64,000 nt of DNA from Acephala macrosclerotiorum (taxonomy: Eukaryota; Ascomycota; Leotiomycetes; Helotiales; Mollisiaceae), in contig MU119296.1 of the NCBI GenBank assembly GCA_014904845.1, forward strand, positions 104,998 to 168,997, given 5' to 3'. Below the pieces are notes generated by a model. The model was not told the DNA's origin, did not search any database, and worked only from the letters and a program-made list of their open reading frames with translations. A program made the translations under genes and the position numbers. Shown piece after piece: positions 35,754 through 49,885 of this stretch. Positions within the stretch are counted from its first letter, which is position 1. Each line of letters begins with the position of its first letter.

Positions 35754-36046
35754 GTAACCAAACCCCCCTTCCTCAACTCTTTCGCAGCACCTTCAACGCC
35801 AAACCCCACTCCACCTCCTTCACTCACACTAGCATACCTATCATCTAACACCCAAAACCGCAACTTCGTCATCCCAGTCGAATCATACAATGGCCGTGGG
35901 CCCAAAGTGTGCCCCCAAGGATTATGAAGAGCAGTGTAACGAAGACGGCGATGCCGTAGGTGGTGAATAGATTCTGGGAATCGTAGATGTAGAAGTTGAG
36001 ATTCCCGATGATGGTTATGTTCGCTATGTGTATTGTAGATTGAGAT
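35754..36046 (-). pseudogene. Last exon of a multi-pass membrane protein, truncated at the AT-rich boundary
   Basis: Reading from an acceptor AAACAG at 36047 gives ANITIIGNLNFYIYDSQNLF followed by the hydrophobic helix GIAVFVTLLFIILGGTLW. This pattern is familiar from the final exon of large fungal integral membrane proteins. The frame ends early at a TGA (35869-35871), while a second frame (TKLRFWVLDDRYASVS) continues to about 35754. That suggests a small indel. Upstream exons would lie beyond 36.1 kb, where the DNA is AT-rich and no coding survives. I take it as the remnant of a gene whose 5' part was lost or mutated. Confidence 0.42.
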
Positions 36047-39000
36047 CTGTTTTATGGTTAATTAGGATTCTTAGAGTTAAGAGAGGCGGGATAAGTAGAG
36101 ACTTATACAATCTCGAGAAACGAAAATATACTTAGTATAAAACTCTTTTATTATAATATTCTTTCATTTAAAAATTCGACAAGTTTTTTATTATTTAATA
36201 TTATCAAAATAAATAAATATATATAATATAAATAATTATTAAAATTTATAAATAAAAAGCTCGACTATATATAAACAAAAATCACGTGTATAATACGTAA
36301 ATATAAAAAGTTTTTCGTAACATTTAATATTTATTATTTTAATTATAAAACGATTATAAAATTAATATTATATTAAAAAATTTTTTACGTATTAATTAAT
36401 TATTAATAATATTAACGATTTATTAATAATATATATTATATAATAATTATATATTTAAATTTTTTATTACGTAAAAATTAAAAATTAATTAATACGATTT
36501 AATTCGATTTAATATAATTTATCGAATTTAATTTTTATATTATAATTTTATAAAATAAATTATTTTTTATTATATATATAATTATTTAATAAATAATAAT
36601 AATATTAATTTATTTGTTTTAAAATTTTATATTTATTTTAAAACGCGATTTTAATAATTTTTCGTTTATTATTTTATTTTTTAATAATTAATATATCGAT
36701 TATATAAAATATTATTAAAATTATATACGATTTTTAAAAGTTTTAATAAATTAAATATAAATATATTAATAATTTCAAATTTTAAATTATTAAAATTATT
36801 TAATTTATTATTTAATATTTTTTAAATTTTTATTTATTTTATTTTAATTTTATTTTTAAAATTATTTCGATTTTATAAAATATAAAAATTTTAATAAAAT
36901 TAAAAAATATTTTTATTTTAAACGTATAAATTTAAAATAAAATTTTTTTTAATATAATTTTTAAAAAATTTATTATAATAATTAAAATTATTATATTAAT
37001 TTAAAAATTAAAATATATATTTAAAAACGAATTTTTTTTTTTAAAAATTTTAAAAATTTTAATATTATAAAAAAAATTTAAAATAAAATATTAATTTTAT
37101 ATAATTTTTTTAAATAATAATATAAAAAAAATAGAATTTTAATTTTATATATTAAAAAATAATATTTAAAAAAATATTTAAAATATTTAAAATCGAAAAT
37201 AATAATTAATATAATAATTAATAAAATAATTTTATATTTAAAATATTAATACAAATATAAAATATTATTTTTATTTATAATAATAATAATAATAATTTTA
37301 TTAATATAAAATGAAAATTATTTTAATTTAAATTTAATTTTTTTTTATAAATTAAATTAAAAATAATATTATTAAATTATATGTTTTAATTATTAAATAA
37401 ATTTTTTATATTTTTAATATTTATATAATAATATTTTTATTATTTTAAAATTTCAAATAAATAAAAATAATTCATTTAAATATAAAAACTTTTTTCGATT
37501 TAATTATTTTAATATTAATATTATAATTTTATAAAAATTTATTTAAAATTATTAATTTAAAAAATAATTTAAATATAAAAACGACAAATTATAAATTTAA
37601 TTAAAATATATTTTTTTATAAAATAAATTTTTATTACGATTAATAAAAATTAAAAAATTTAAATCGTAATATAATAATAAATTCGTAATTATATAATTCG
37701 ATAATTAATAATTTTAAATATTAAATTAAATTAATAATTTTCTCGTTTTAATAAAAATATTAAAATTTTATTTAATTTTCGAATTTTTTATATTTTAATA
37801 ATTAATAATATTATAATATTATAATTAATATTATTCGATTTTATATTAAAAATTTAATTTAAAAACGTTTATTTTATATTATATAAAATATTTATATAAT
37901 ACGTAATATAAAAATAATATATAATTAAAATTAATATTTAATATATAAAATAAAAAATAATCGTTTTAAAATATATAATATATTTAAATAAATTCGTATT
38001 AAAATATATTTTATATTATAATTTATAGTGTAATATTAATTTTCTCGAGTTTAGTACTCGTTGTATCGAATAAAATACGTATACGAATTTAGTATCGCTT
38101 TTGTGAAATATAAAAATCTCGCGTTTTTTTATCGTTTATTTTTTTTTCTTTTTTTTTCTTTTTTAATAGTTTAATAACTTTTTAATTCTTTTTTTTTGCA
38201 ATACTTAGTTTACTTTTTCTATTTTTGTACGCGTTTCGTTTTTAGTTTTTTTGTTTAATTTAAATTCATTTGATTAATCGCGTCGCAATTGAAATTTATA
38301 TATCGAATAAAATTTTTTTTAATTGTTTTTCGAAGATTTCAATACTACGAACTTTCTACGACGCTAATAACTTTAAATATGTTTCATATTAATTCAAATA
38401 CGAATTAAATCAATTTTAATCATTTTTGAATTATTTTATTATTGTATTATTATTGATTTTTATATCAAAAATTTCTCGAAAATTAAAATGAAATAAAATT
38501 TGTTTTCTCGTATTGTAATATAATAATTAATCGTGAAAATATTTTACGACGATACAATTTAGTTTTTATTTAATTGCACTATTAATAAATAATGCATTAA
38601 AAATTTGATAAATTTTTTTATTTGTCGCAATATATTTTATATTCGTTTTAATTGCACGAATTTGAATTGATTTAAAATAATAAAATCATACGAAGTTTTT
38701 TTAAAGTATTATTTGAATTTACTAAAAATTCGTTGATTTAATTGTATTAATACGCTTGACAATTAAAACGTTAAACGATGAAAAATTTTAAAATGTATAA
38801 ATTTGTTTAAAGTTTGTAAAAAAACGAATATAATAATATTCGAGATTATATGATTTCTTTTTTCGTTCGATTATTACTATTTTTTTGTTTAATTTTTCGT
38901 GGAAATAATAATCGCGAATAAATATAAAAACGTAAAATCGAAAGTTTTAAAGTTTTACAATTGCAATAGATTTCTTTGTACGAAAAAAGTAGTATTAACA

Positions 39001-39814
39001 TCGAGACATTTTTGACGAAAAAAACGTTAAAAGAAAAAGAAAAATAGTACACTAAAAATATACGATAAATCGTAGAACGTATTTCGATTCTATGAAAAAT
39101 TGTACGAGAAATTTATATGAATTTTTTTATTTTTTTTTTTTATTATTATTTTATAGTTTAATTTGTATAATTAATAGTAAATAAAATTTTTTTTGAATAT
39201 TTTTAATTATTTTTACGCGTTTGAAATAATTATTTTTGTTTTTAAAAATTGTAAATAATCGACGAAATTAAATATATTAAAATCGTATATTTATATATTA
39301 ATTTTTTCGCGTTTCAAAAGTATAATAATTCGTTGTAAATTTATTTCGAAATAATTTAATATTTTTAATAAATATTAATATAATAAATTAAGTAAAATAA
39401 AATTTAATACGTTTTAATTAATAATAATTAATAATATTGAAAGTAATAAATTTAAAATTCGAAATATATTAAAATCGAAATATTTGAATTAATAATAATA
39501 GTAATTAACTTGTAAATATTTGAATAAAAACTAATACGATCAACGACGACGATAATAATAAAAACGACGATTATTACGATTTTCTTTTTATCGAACAATG
39601 ATTATATATTACGTTATAAAAGGAGGATTTTGTAATAGAGAATTAGTATTCGAACAATACAATTTTCGTGGTTGAAAATATAATTACAAAAAAAAGAAAT
39701 AATTTTTTTAATAATAATAAATTAATATTGAACGATAATTTAAACGGTAATCCAAGTAAATACGTTTATTATTTTTTATTGAAAAAAGTAAACAATCAGT
39801 TTTTTTAATATAGC

Positions 39815-40369
39815 GTAGAAAATCTAATTGTACTATTAAACGATGACGACTCGAGTATCTCTGAAATTGAAACCGATAACGGTAATCCTCGTATTGAAAG
39901 TATAGCGGCAAACGAGAACTTTCTCGATAATCTAAAAATTGTTATCGATTCGACAATTTCGATCTTTTCCAATTTCGATATATGGCACGATATTGATAAT
40001 TTTCTCGAGACGGTAAAACGCTTGCGATACTTTGAACAAAAACTTCCGACGCTCGATTTCGTACGTTTTTATACTTTTTCTTTTTTCCATGCCTCGAGCG
40101 AGTTATTATACGATTATACTAGTACAGTAAGTCAATGTACGGTCCGCGCTAAATTCGAGACCACGATATTCCATTTTACTCGTTCTTGTAATCACTTTTC
40201 AAATCATTTTTCTACAAATCGAAACGCAAAAAACGAGTGTAAACTAGTTCGCTTTATATTGAATTTCAATATTTTTAATAAAAAAAAAAACAACGATAAA
40301 AAAAAGAATAGAAAAATGAAAAGTACGATAACGATAATAAAAATAGTAAACAATCGCAATAAAAAGTAA
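39815..40369 (+). pseudogene. Open coding relic in the AT-rich block, probably from a transposon
   Basis: About 185 codons stay open in one frame, although the surroundings stop constantly. The translation begins acidic (DDDSSISEIETDNG), contains DIWHDIDNFLETVKRL and LDFVRFYTFSFFHASSELL, and has Cys/His residues (CTVRAKF, RSCNHFSNHF). It ends in Lys-rich low complexity. Cytosines outside CpG are kept here while guanines outside CpG are rare, which fits mutation of the opposite strand. I cannot name the family; a gag-like or transposase-linked fragment is a guess. Confidence 0.35.
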
Positions 40370-43188
40370 TAAAAAATGTAATAACGATATTAATAATCGA
40401 AAAAATTAATAATATTTACTAATATAACAAAAAAAGTAAAAATTTAAAATTGACCAATTACGATTTATTTTCAAAGTCGAATTAAAATAAATTAAAAAAC
40501 TATAATAATCGTTACAATAATATCGAGTTTAAAAATAATCTCGAGTCGAACGAAAATAATAAAAAATTACGTTTTACTAAATAAAAACGATCGTTTTTAT
40601 TTAACGATTCAATATACAAAAAATACAAATACTATTTCAAATAAAAATCTATTTGTTAATATAAATTATACTTTAAATTTTATCGATATTTTTCAATATT
40701 TTTTTTTTTTTTTAATTAGTATTCGAAAATTATTTTAATATTCAATTATAATAAATTCAAAAAATTAAAATACGATTTACTAGTTCGTATTAAAAATTAA
40801 AATAAAAAATAATCGTAAAAACAATAAAAAAAAAAACGACGATATTAAAACGAGATTAAAAAAATTAATAACGACAATTATTAATTCGAAAATAATAAAT
40901 ATAATTATAATATAAACAATAAAAACAATAAAAAATTACGATTTATAAAACGACAAAAATTGTTTTTAATATTAATCAATATAATTTTTACGTTTTTCTT
41001 TGAATATAATTCGAAATTTTATTTTAAACAATTTTACGATTTGACGTTATTTTCAATTACACAATTTGAAATAAACGAATTACTATTTTAAATCGATTAC
41101 AAGTATTTTTCAATTTCGAAAAATAATAAATATTATTATACTTCGTTTATTTTTTGTAATTTTTCAATTACAATAAAATCAATATTAATTACGAAATATT
41201 AAAAATAGTTTTTTCAAAGTTTTTTAAAACGTATTACAATTAATAATCAAACGATATATAATTTCGAATTTGTATTATTACGTATTTTTAAATAATTAAA
41301 TTTTTTATTTAATTCGAAAATTTTAAATATTGATTTTAAAAAATCGTTAATAAAAATTATAATTTTTTATTGAATCGTTATATTTCGTAAATCGAATAAA
41401 AAATTAATAAAAAAATAAAAAAATTTATTAATTAAAATAATTTATAAAAACAAAATTTAAATAAAAATAAAACGATATTTTTTAAATTATACGTTGTAAT
41501 TATTAAAAATTTTTTTTTTTTACAAAATAAAAAAAAGAATCTTGAAAATAAAATCGAAAATTTAATATAAAAAATAGAAATATATAAATGGTTATAAAAT
41601 ATACTTTATATAATCGTAAATATTATTTTTTGAAATATTTTCAAATTTAATAAATATTTTAATATACGTTTTTTTATTTATTATAATAATAAATTATTAT
41701 AAGTTTATAGTTTTAAATGTTTTATATTTATTGTTTTTTTATACAAATGTATTTTTAGATTAATTTTTGAATACAAATAATATTAACGATTATTGAATTT
41801 TATTTAAATTAAAAGAAATTTATATAATTTTTAAATATTCGAAAATTATTCAAACGTTTTTTATAAGTTTATTTCTCGAATATAAACGATACGTTCAATT
41901 AGTAAATAAATCGATTTATAAAAAAAACGATAATTTGAAAATATATTAATGCAATTTATAGTTTATATTTTTAATTAAAATTCGAAAATTATTACAATAT
42001 TTGATATCGAGAATCGATTTCTTTCGTCGATATTTTTCGCGTTATAACTATAAATACAAATAATAGTAATTTGAACGAATTATTTAATAATATTTTATCG
42101 ACGTTAATCGAAATTACGTTTCGTTTGCATTTTATACGCTATTGCTTTTTTACGATAATAATTCGAAAAAATAAATATTTCTTTCGATAAATTTATTTAA
42201 TTTATTGAAAATATTAATTATATGAAAAAAATCAACGATTTTATTATTAAATCGATAAAATAATATTTATTTCTTTTAATTGGTTTTAATTAATATATTT
42301 TATAATAATTTTCGTTCGATAAAATAATTCTATCGATTATTACGAAAATAAATCATATTTATATCGATATTACGTATATTTAATTTTAAAAAAATAAAAT
42401 TATATATATTTAAATTTTTGCATTATAAAGAAATAAATCGTTTAATAGTAATAATAATAGTTTAAACGATAGCGATTTTGATTTTAATAATAATAATAAT
42501 TAATATTCGAATAAAAATAATCAAAATTTAAATACGAAAATAAATATTTTATAAAATTTTGTAAACGAGTAACGTTTATTAATATAATAAAAAAAAAACA
42601 AATTTTAAAAGTAGATTTTTTACAAGTTTTTAAATAAAATTTAATAAGTAATACGTTAGCGTTTAAATATAGTAAAACGCAAAAGTGAATAAGTTTTTTT
42701 TCGTAAATAAATAAACGATAATTCGAGTTTTTGTTTTTTAGTATATATTGTAATAAATATATTTATTATTTTATAGTAAAAATTGATATAATATTATTTA
42801 TTACTTTCAAATACTAAAAAAAATCGTTTGTTTTTCGTATTAATATAGTACGCTATTTTTAATACTTTATTTTGATCGTATAAAATTGTATTTATAATTT
42901 TTATTTTTTTTATTTTTTATTAAATTTTGTAATATACAATATATTTATTTTTTGATAATTTATTATCGAATTATTTAATATTTTGAGTTTAAAAATATGA
43001 AAATTATAATATTATTGAAAAAAATTTCAATATTATAATATATTTTTATAATTGAAAAAAACGAAAATTTGAATTTTTTTAATTAAATAATAAAAAGAAA
43101 TACAAAGTTATTTCGTATAAATTTCTTTTTATTTTATATATTAAAATATTTAAATTACTCGCGATATTAATTTTTTCGTTTTTCTTCG

Positions 43189-43193
43189 TTTTT

Positions 43194-43242
<49 letters not shown>

Positions 43243-43259
43243 TTTTTTTTCGTTTTTTC
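43189..43259. repeat. Near-homopolymer T tract
   Basis: About 70 bases are almost all T with a few interruptions. It could be the poly(A) tail of a minus-strand retroelement, or simple slippage. Confidence 0.6.
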
Positions 43260-46200
43260 AAATAATAATATATTTAGATTTTATTAGTATAAAATCGACA
43301 AATTTTTAATTTGCAATATTTATATTTGAAAATAAACCAATATAAATTATTATAATATATAAAATAAATTTATTAAATGAATATTAATTCGAATTTAAAT
43401 ATATTGAATAAATAATTACAATAATTTAAAACGATTATTATTTAAATATATTATAGTATTAAAATTTCAAATATATATATTTATATAACGATTTGATTTG
43501 AATTAGAATTTGAATAAAAATAAATATAAAAATTTCGTAGAAATTATATTTGTTTTATATAATTAATATTTCGTAATATTTCATAGAAATAATTTGATTA
43601 AAACTAAATAAATCTCGAAATTTATAATTTATTTATTTTGTGTTTTTAAAAATATATATACAAATTATATGTAAATTATATGTAAATTATTATATTATTA
43701 ATAATACGCGAAAACTTTTAATAGAAAATAAAATAATATTACAAAAATTTCAATATTATTTGATTTTGAAATAAATTTTACTTTTTAATAGAAAGTTATA
43801 ATATCGAGAAACGCGTTACGTAAATATAAAACGAGCGAGAAAAAGAAGTAATTAAAAACGTAAATATTAATATTGAAACTCGTTTTTATTTTTATTACTA
43901 TAAATCAAATTCTTTCAAATGAAAATTCGTAAAAATTTTAAATTTTAATATTATTTTATTTATAATATTTTAATTATATTGAATAATTTTTATTATTATT
44001 ATAATCGAATTTTTTTCGTTTATTGAATTATTTACGATTAAATCGCTAATATACGACAATTTCTATATCGTTTATTTAATTTAAATTTTTATTAATTCGA
44101 GATTTATTATAAATATTTTATAGAAAAAAAATATTTAAATTCGATTGTAATTACAAAAAAAAAAACTTTTTTAAATCGTTTTATAATTTGTATATTATAT
44201 TCGTACTATATATTGAATATATTTGTATTGAAATTCAATTTACGTATAATTACATATAATAATATATAAAAAGTATTAAAAAAAATTTAAAATAATAAAA
44301 AGTAAATTAATACGATTTAATAAAACGACGAAATAAAGTAAATACGTATAATAATAATAAATAAAAAAAAAAGTATATACAATTTATTTCATTTTATTAA
44401 AACGTTTTTATATATAAAAATCGATAATATTTTATATAATTTAAAACGAATAATTAAAATCGTTTTTATATTTGAATTTAATAAAATTATTTTTTAATAT
44501 TTATATAATAAAAATTAATATTTATTTTTATATAAAATTTTATTAAAAAAATAATAAATTCATTAAAAATAAAATATTTTAATTTAATAAAAATTTATAA
44601 AAAGAAAAATTAAACGATATAACGATTAATTGAAAAAAAACGTCGTTTGAATCGAATTTAATTTTCAAATTATTTTAAATACAAATTTCGAGTAATTTTA
44701 AAATTTAATAATTTATAAATAAATAAAATAAATTATATAAATAATTATTATTAAAATTTACTTTGAAATTATTGATTATAAAATTCATATTATAGAAATA
44801 AAATAAAACGATATCGCGTATATTTTTATACGATTTATTATATTACAAATAATATTACTTTAATCAAATATTAATTTAAATTTTATTATTTTAATATACG
44901 TTAAATTTTATTTCAAATCTATTAATTTTTATCGAATAATAATTGTAAATTTTTTTTTTTTATTATTTTTTTTACTTTGAAAATATAATATTTATTTTAA
45001 TAATCGAATATTTTTAAAGTTTTTTTATAATTATAATTATTGAAATTATTTTTATTTTTTTTTAAAATATTCGTACAATACGTTTCAAATAATTACATAT
45101 AAATATTATCGATAAAAATTTGAAATTAGTTTATATTAATTTTACGTAGTATTATTTGTTTTTTCGTTGATTAATTTTAAAAAACTTTTTTTATTTATTT
45201 AAAATATTTTTTATATATTATATTCTAAATACAAAACGAATAAATTTATAATAGAAAATCGTTTTTTTTCGTTTTTTAAATTTTCGAATTTCGATTAATT
45301 AATTAAAATAAAAAAATTATATTTCGCGAGTATAATCGTATTAAAAAATAGAATTATTTGTATACAATTTAAATCAAATAAAATCTTTAAAGTAATAATA
45401 AAAGTATTTATTATTTCGAATAATATTTTTTCGAGTTATTAATACGTTTTTTTAAAAATTTAATAATTGTTTTAAATTGTAAGATTTTATATTTTATTTA
45501 TATATTGTTTTCAAAATGTAATAAAAAATTCATTAGTAGAAAAAAATTCGAAATATAAATTTTTTTTAATAAAAATTTCGTTTTTGATATTGTAAACAAT
45601 AGTAATTCGAAATAAACTTTAAAAAAATATTAAAATATGCATTATAAAAAATGAGTATATATAGTTAATAAAAAAATAAAATGAAATAAATTCAATTTAA
45701 TAGTAATAAATAATAAAAATAAAAAAAGCGTTTACAAATTGTTTCGTTTTATAGTTTTTTTTTATATATTGAATTGATTTTTACGTTGGAAAAAAAAACA
45801 GTATTAAAACGAAAATTTAATTATTTACAATTTTTGATCGAAATTAAAATTGTTTATAAGTATTATTGAAAGAAAATTGAAATTGTAATACGAAAATCTT
45901 ATATTATTTTATTCGATAACGATTTTAATTTAATCTATTGAAAGAAATAAAAATAAAAATTAATATATTAAAACAAAAATAAACAATTAATTTTTTAACG
46001 TTATATTTAAATTGGAAAAAAATAGATTTTTTTTTAATTTGAATATAATACTTTTTTTTTAATTATATATAAAAATTTCGATTTCGTACTAGAAAATTGT
46101 ATATTATACAAATATTTTTATTATCGTTTTGAATAATACTTTATAATATTAAAATCTTATTAGTTTATATTAAAATTTTATAAAAAAAAATTAAATATTT

Positions 46201-49200
46201 TAAATAATATTATTAATATTATTTTTTTATTATTTTTGTATTATCGTTAATTGATAAAATTAATAATAATTTTTATAATAACGACGAATTAATCAATTTT
46301 GAATTTGAAATCGTTTTATACGATTTTTAATATATCAAAATTTCAAAGTCGTTTAATAATAATTCAAAGTAGTAAAAAATCGTAAATTAATTATTCGAAA
46401 AAATACAATTTATTACGTAATAAATTGTATGAATAAAACAATTTAAATCGAGTAAAATTAATAAAAATATTTTTATTATCGTAAAAATTTATAGAATTTT
46501 AATGTAAATTTCAATACAAATATATAATTAATAAATTACAAATTCAAAAATTGATAAAATAATTATATCGATACAAGTATATACTCGAACGATAAAAGCG
46601 TTTTAAAGTAATATAATATTTGTTTTCAAATTATATATTTTTTAAAAATTCGTATTTGTTTTTTTTGTATTGTTTTAAAGACGTTTAATTATTCTATAAA
46701 TATAATTAATAAAACGATACGAATATATATAAACGATTTTAAAAATACGAATTTTAAACGCTTTTGTAAAAACGTCGTTTAAACGAATTATAAAATTGTA
46801 AAATTGAATATTATATTGAAAAATAATATTATTAAATAATTTTTCAATCGTACGTATATTAGTATTATTATTGAAAATTGTAAATTTATTTCTCGTAAAT
46901 AATATTTTTATTTTGTAATATAATTTATTTATTATTAATAATTTTAATTTAATAGTATACGTTATTATACGTTTTTTAAAAATGAAAAAATATTTATTAA
47001 TTTCGAATTATTTACAAAAAATAAAAAAAATATAAAAAGTAAAAAAAAGTTTTAATTAAACGTTATTATTTATTTTTATATTTATTAAAGTTTTAATTAA
47101 AAATAATTTAAAATATAATTAATTTTCGATTATAATTATTTATTTATTAATTTATATAAATCGATGAAAATTTGTTTTATTTTAGAATATAATATAAAAT
47201 ATAATATAAAAAAAATAATAAAATTGTATTATTAATACGTTAATTTTTGTAATTTCGTTCGTAAAAAAATTTCAATATTTAATATAAATAAAAAAAAACG
47301 AAATTTTAATATATTTAATATTAAAAAACGAATAATTATTATTTCAAGCGATTATTAGAATATTAATAAAATTATTAGTAATACTCGATTTATAGATTTA
47401 CTTTTTGCGAAGTATTTAAAAAAGTATATAAAGTCGATCAATTATTAAAAATTTTAAAAAATTGAATTTCGTTTTTATTTTGAAAATTGTAATTAAAATA
47501 AAAATAATACGATAAGTTTTTTTTATTAATATAATTTGATTTGATCGAATTTTTTTTATCAAATAAAAAAAGTCGATAAAAATAAACGTTAAAATATAAA
47601 AATTATAAATTGAATTGTAATTCAATTAATATTTATAAAGTTTTAAAATTGTTTAATTGAAAATTTTTTATTTTCGAAAATAGAAAATATTAAAACGAGT
47701 TTAAATAATAATATATATTTTTAAAAAATATATTTAGATTTGAATTGATTCAAATTATTAAATCGCAAATAATATAATTTAAAAATGAATATATTAATAA
47801 TTGTAATTAGTAATTTGATTTACGATTTATATTTGAAAAATATATATTTGATTAATTTTAATTTAAAAAATACAATAGTATTTTACGATATATAAAATCG
47901 AGAAAAATATTCAAAAGATTTTAATTATTGATCAAAGTAAATTTGTAGTTTTTTTATGTGATTAATAAAAATTGAATTCGAAATAGTAAATAATTATAGT
48001 ATTGAATTTAATTTCGAGTTGATATTACAAATAATAAATTCAAACGAATAAATTGAATTAATATAATCGATTTTTATTAATTACAATTTAATGAATTTTA
48101 TATTATTGAACGATTTATATAATATTTTAATAAATTATAATTTTACGATATTTACTTTTTTCGAAATCGAAATATTTTTTTTACGTTAATTCAATTAATA
48201 AAAGTAATAATAAAAAGATTTAAAATAAAATTAATATTGATTATTTTTATTATATGAGTTTTTTAATTTGAAAATAATTATCGTTTAAAAAAATTTAAAT
48301 TATTATTAATAATTTTAATCAATATTAAATTCGTTTATATATTTTATTAAATGTAAACGTGAACGATTTGCGATTTAAATATTCGTAATATTAAAAATTT
48401 ATACTTTTTAAAATCGATTTAATTTGTTAATATAATTTCAAATTATAATAAAAATATTATATTTTTAATCGAATATTTAATATTTCGAATAAATTATTAA
48501 ATTTAATTCGTTTGTTTATTATTATATATTTATTTATATCGTTTTTCGTTTTTATTTTGAATTTTATAATTTGAAATTATATATTGAAATTTTATAAAAT
48601 ACTAATAATTCTTTGTAATTGATTAAATTTATACGAAATTTTTTTTTTTATTTAATTAAATTATAAAAATTTATTCGAAAATCGAAAAACGCGTATATTA
48701 TTAAAAAAATAATTCGAAATTTAATACGAATTATAAAATCGCAAATTATATGTAATAATATTTCGATTTACGCGATTTTATTAATTTTTAATTATATATA
48801 ATATTATTTTAAATTATAAATATATTAAAAATAACGATTTTTATTTAAATTTATTATTGTTTAAATAATTTGTAATTAGAAAACGTAAAATTATTAATTA
48901 AATAAAATAATTTATTTACTTTTAAAAATTGAAATTTTTAATTACGAAAATACTACGATTAGTATTCGTAATTAAATATAAAAAGTTCGAAAATTGAAAT
49001 TTATTAATCAAAAAATCGATTATTAACGTTTCGCGATAATTTTATTTTTTGATAAAATAAAATATCGTTTTTTTAGTAATTACGTAAAACGTTTCACCTT
49101 TGAATCGAGTACTTTAAAATTGTCACGAGACTACGTATTACAATAGTATGTAATTTATAATTTGAATTACATTAAACGTTTATTTAAAAATGAATTTTTG

Positions 49201-49560
49201 TATTATTTTTTTTAATTTTTTCGTATTACGTTTTGTATTTAAAATCAATATATATTTTGATTCAAATTTTTATATAAACGATAAATATTAAATAAAATTT
49301 TAAGATTTTTAATAATCAAAATATAATTTCAAATATTAAAATTGTTTTTTATTTTGATTTATTTTTCATAAAACTAAATAAAAATACTTTCGATAAATAA
49401 TTATTATTTTTTTATTTCAAAATAAAAAATAAAATAATTATATAATTTTTTTTTCGTTTTTTTTATTATTTTTATAATATATTTTTAATTCGTAGTATTT
49501 AAATATTTTTATTTTATTCAACTTTTTGCAATTTATTCGAATTACGTTTCGTACGATCGA

Positions 49561-49843
49561 AAAAATATTTGAATCGTAAAAATAAAATCAAAGGCGTTTT
49601 TTTCGTACTTTTATTAATTCTATTTAATTATAAACTGAACACGACAAATATCATTTTTCGGCGCAATTTGAAAACTTTTGCAATTGAACAAAATTTTCCT
49701 TTTTTGCGACATGCAACAAAAAATTCGCCAATGTCACGGGACCACGTGTCACGGTTGCCTTGTGACCATGAGTCACATGATTCAGTCACGTCGAACGTCT
49801 ATTTAAGGATGGTCCCCGCGTTATTCTCTTTTGCTCCTCGCGC
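49561..49843 (+). promoter_or_regulatory. Promoter-like flank left of the TIR element
   Basis: Base composition returns to normal. Between 49,731 and 49,790 there is a cluster of GTCAC/GTGAC motifs, including CACGTG, followed by a TATA-like CTATTTAAGG at about 49,798. No gene follows directly. It may be part of an old element (for example an LTR) or a relocated promoter. Confidence 0.35.
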
Positions 49844-49845
49844 TA

Positions 49846-49885
49846 ACGTCCGTCCCTGCGTGCCGAAAAACCCTGCGTGCCGAAA
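49846..49885 (+). repeat. Left terminal inverted repeat
   Basis: This 40-bp arm contains the unit CCCTGCGTGCCGAAA twice in direct order. It pairs with 53,583-53,622. Confidence 0.65.

Larger units (their letters stand above)
36115..49560. repeat. AT-rich block with RIP-like mutation, no intact gene
   Basis: Composition drops sharply after about 36,110 to nearly pure A and T. In 36.2-38.0 kb essentially every remaining C or G is in a CpG. Between 38.0 and 49.5 kb a few other contexts persist, so intensity varies. Stops are frequent in all frames. This is what RIP leaves on old repeats in Pezizomycotina. The original elements are no longer recognisable, apart from one long open relic at 39.8-40.4 kb. 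Confidence 0.85.

Noticed and set aside
43079..43261. Lys-rich minus-strand open frame
   Set aside because: It is only the translation of the poly-T tract.
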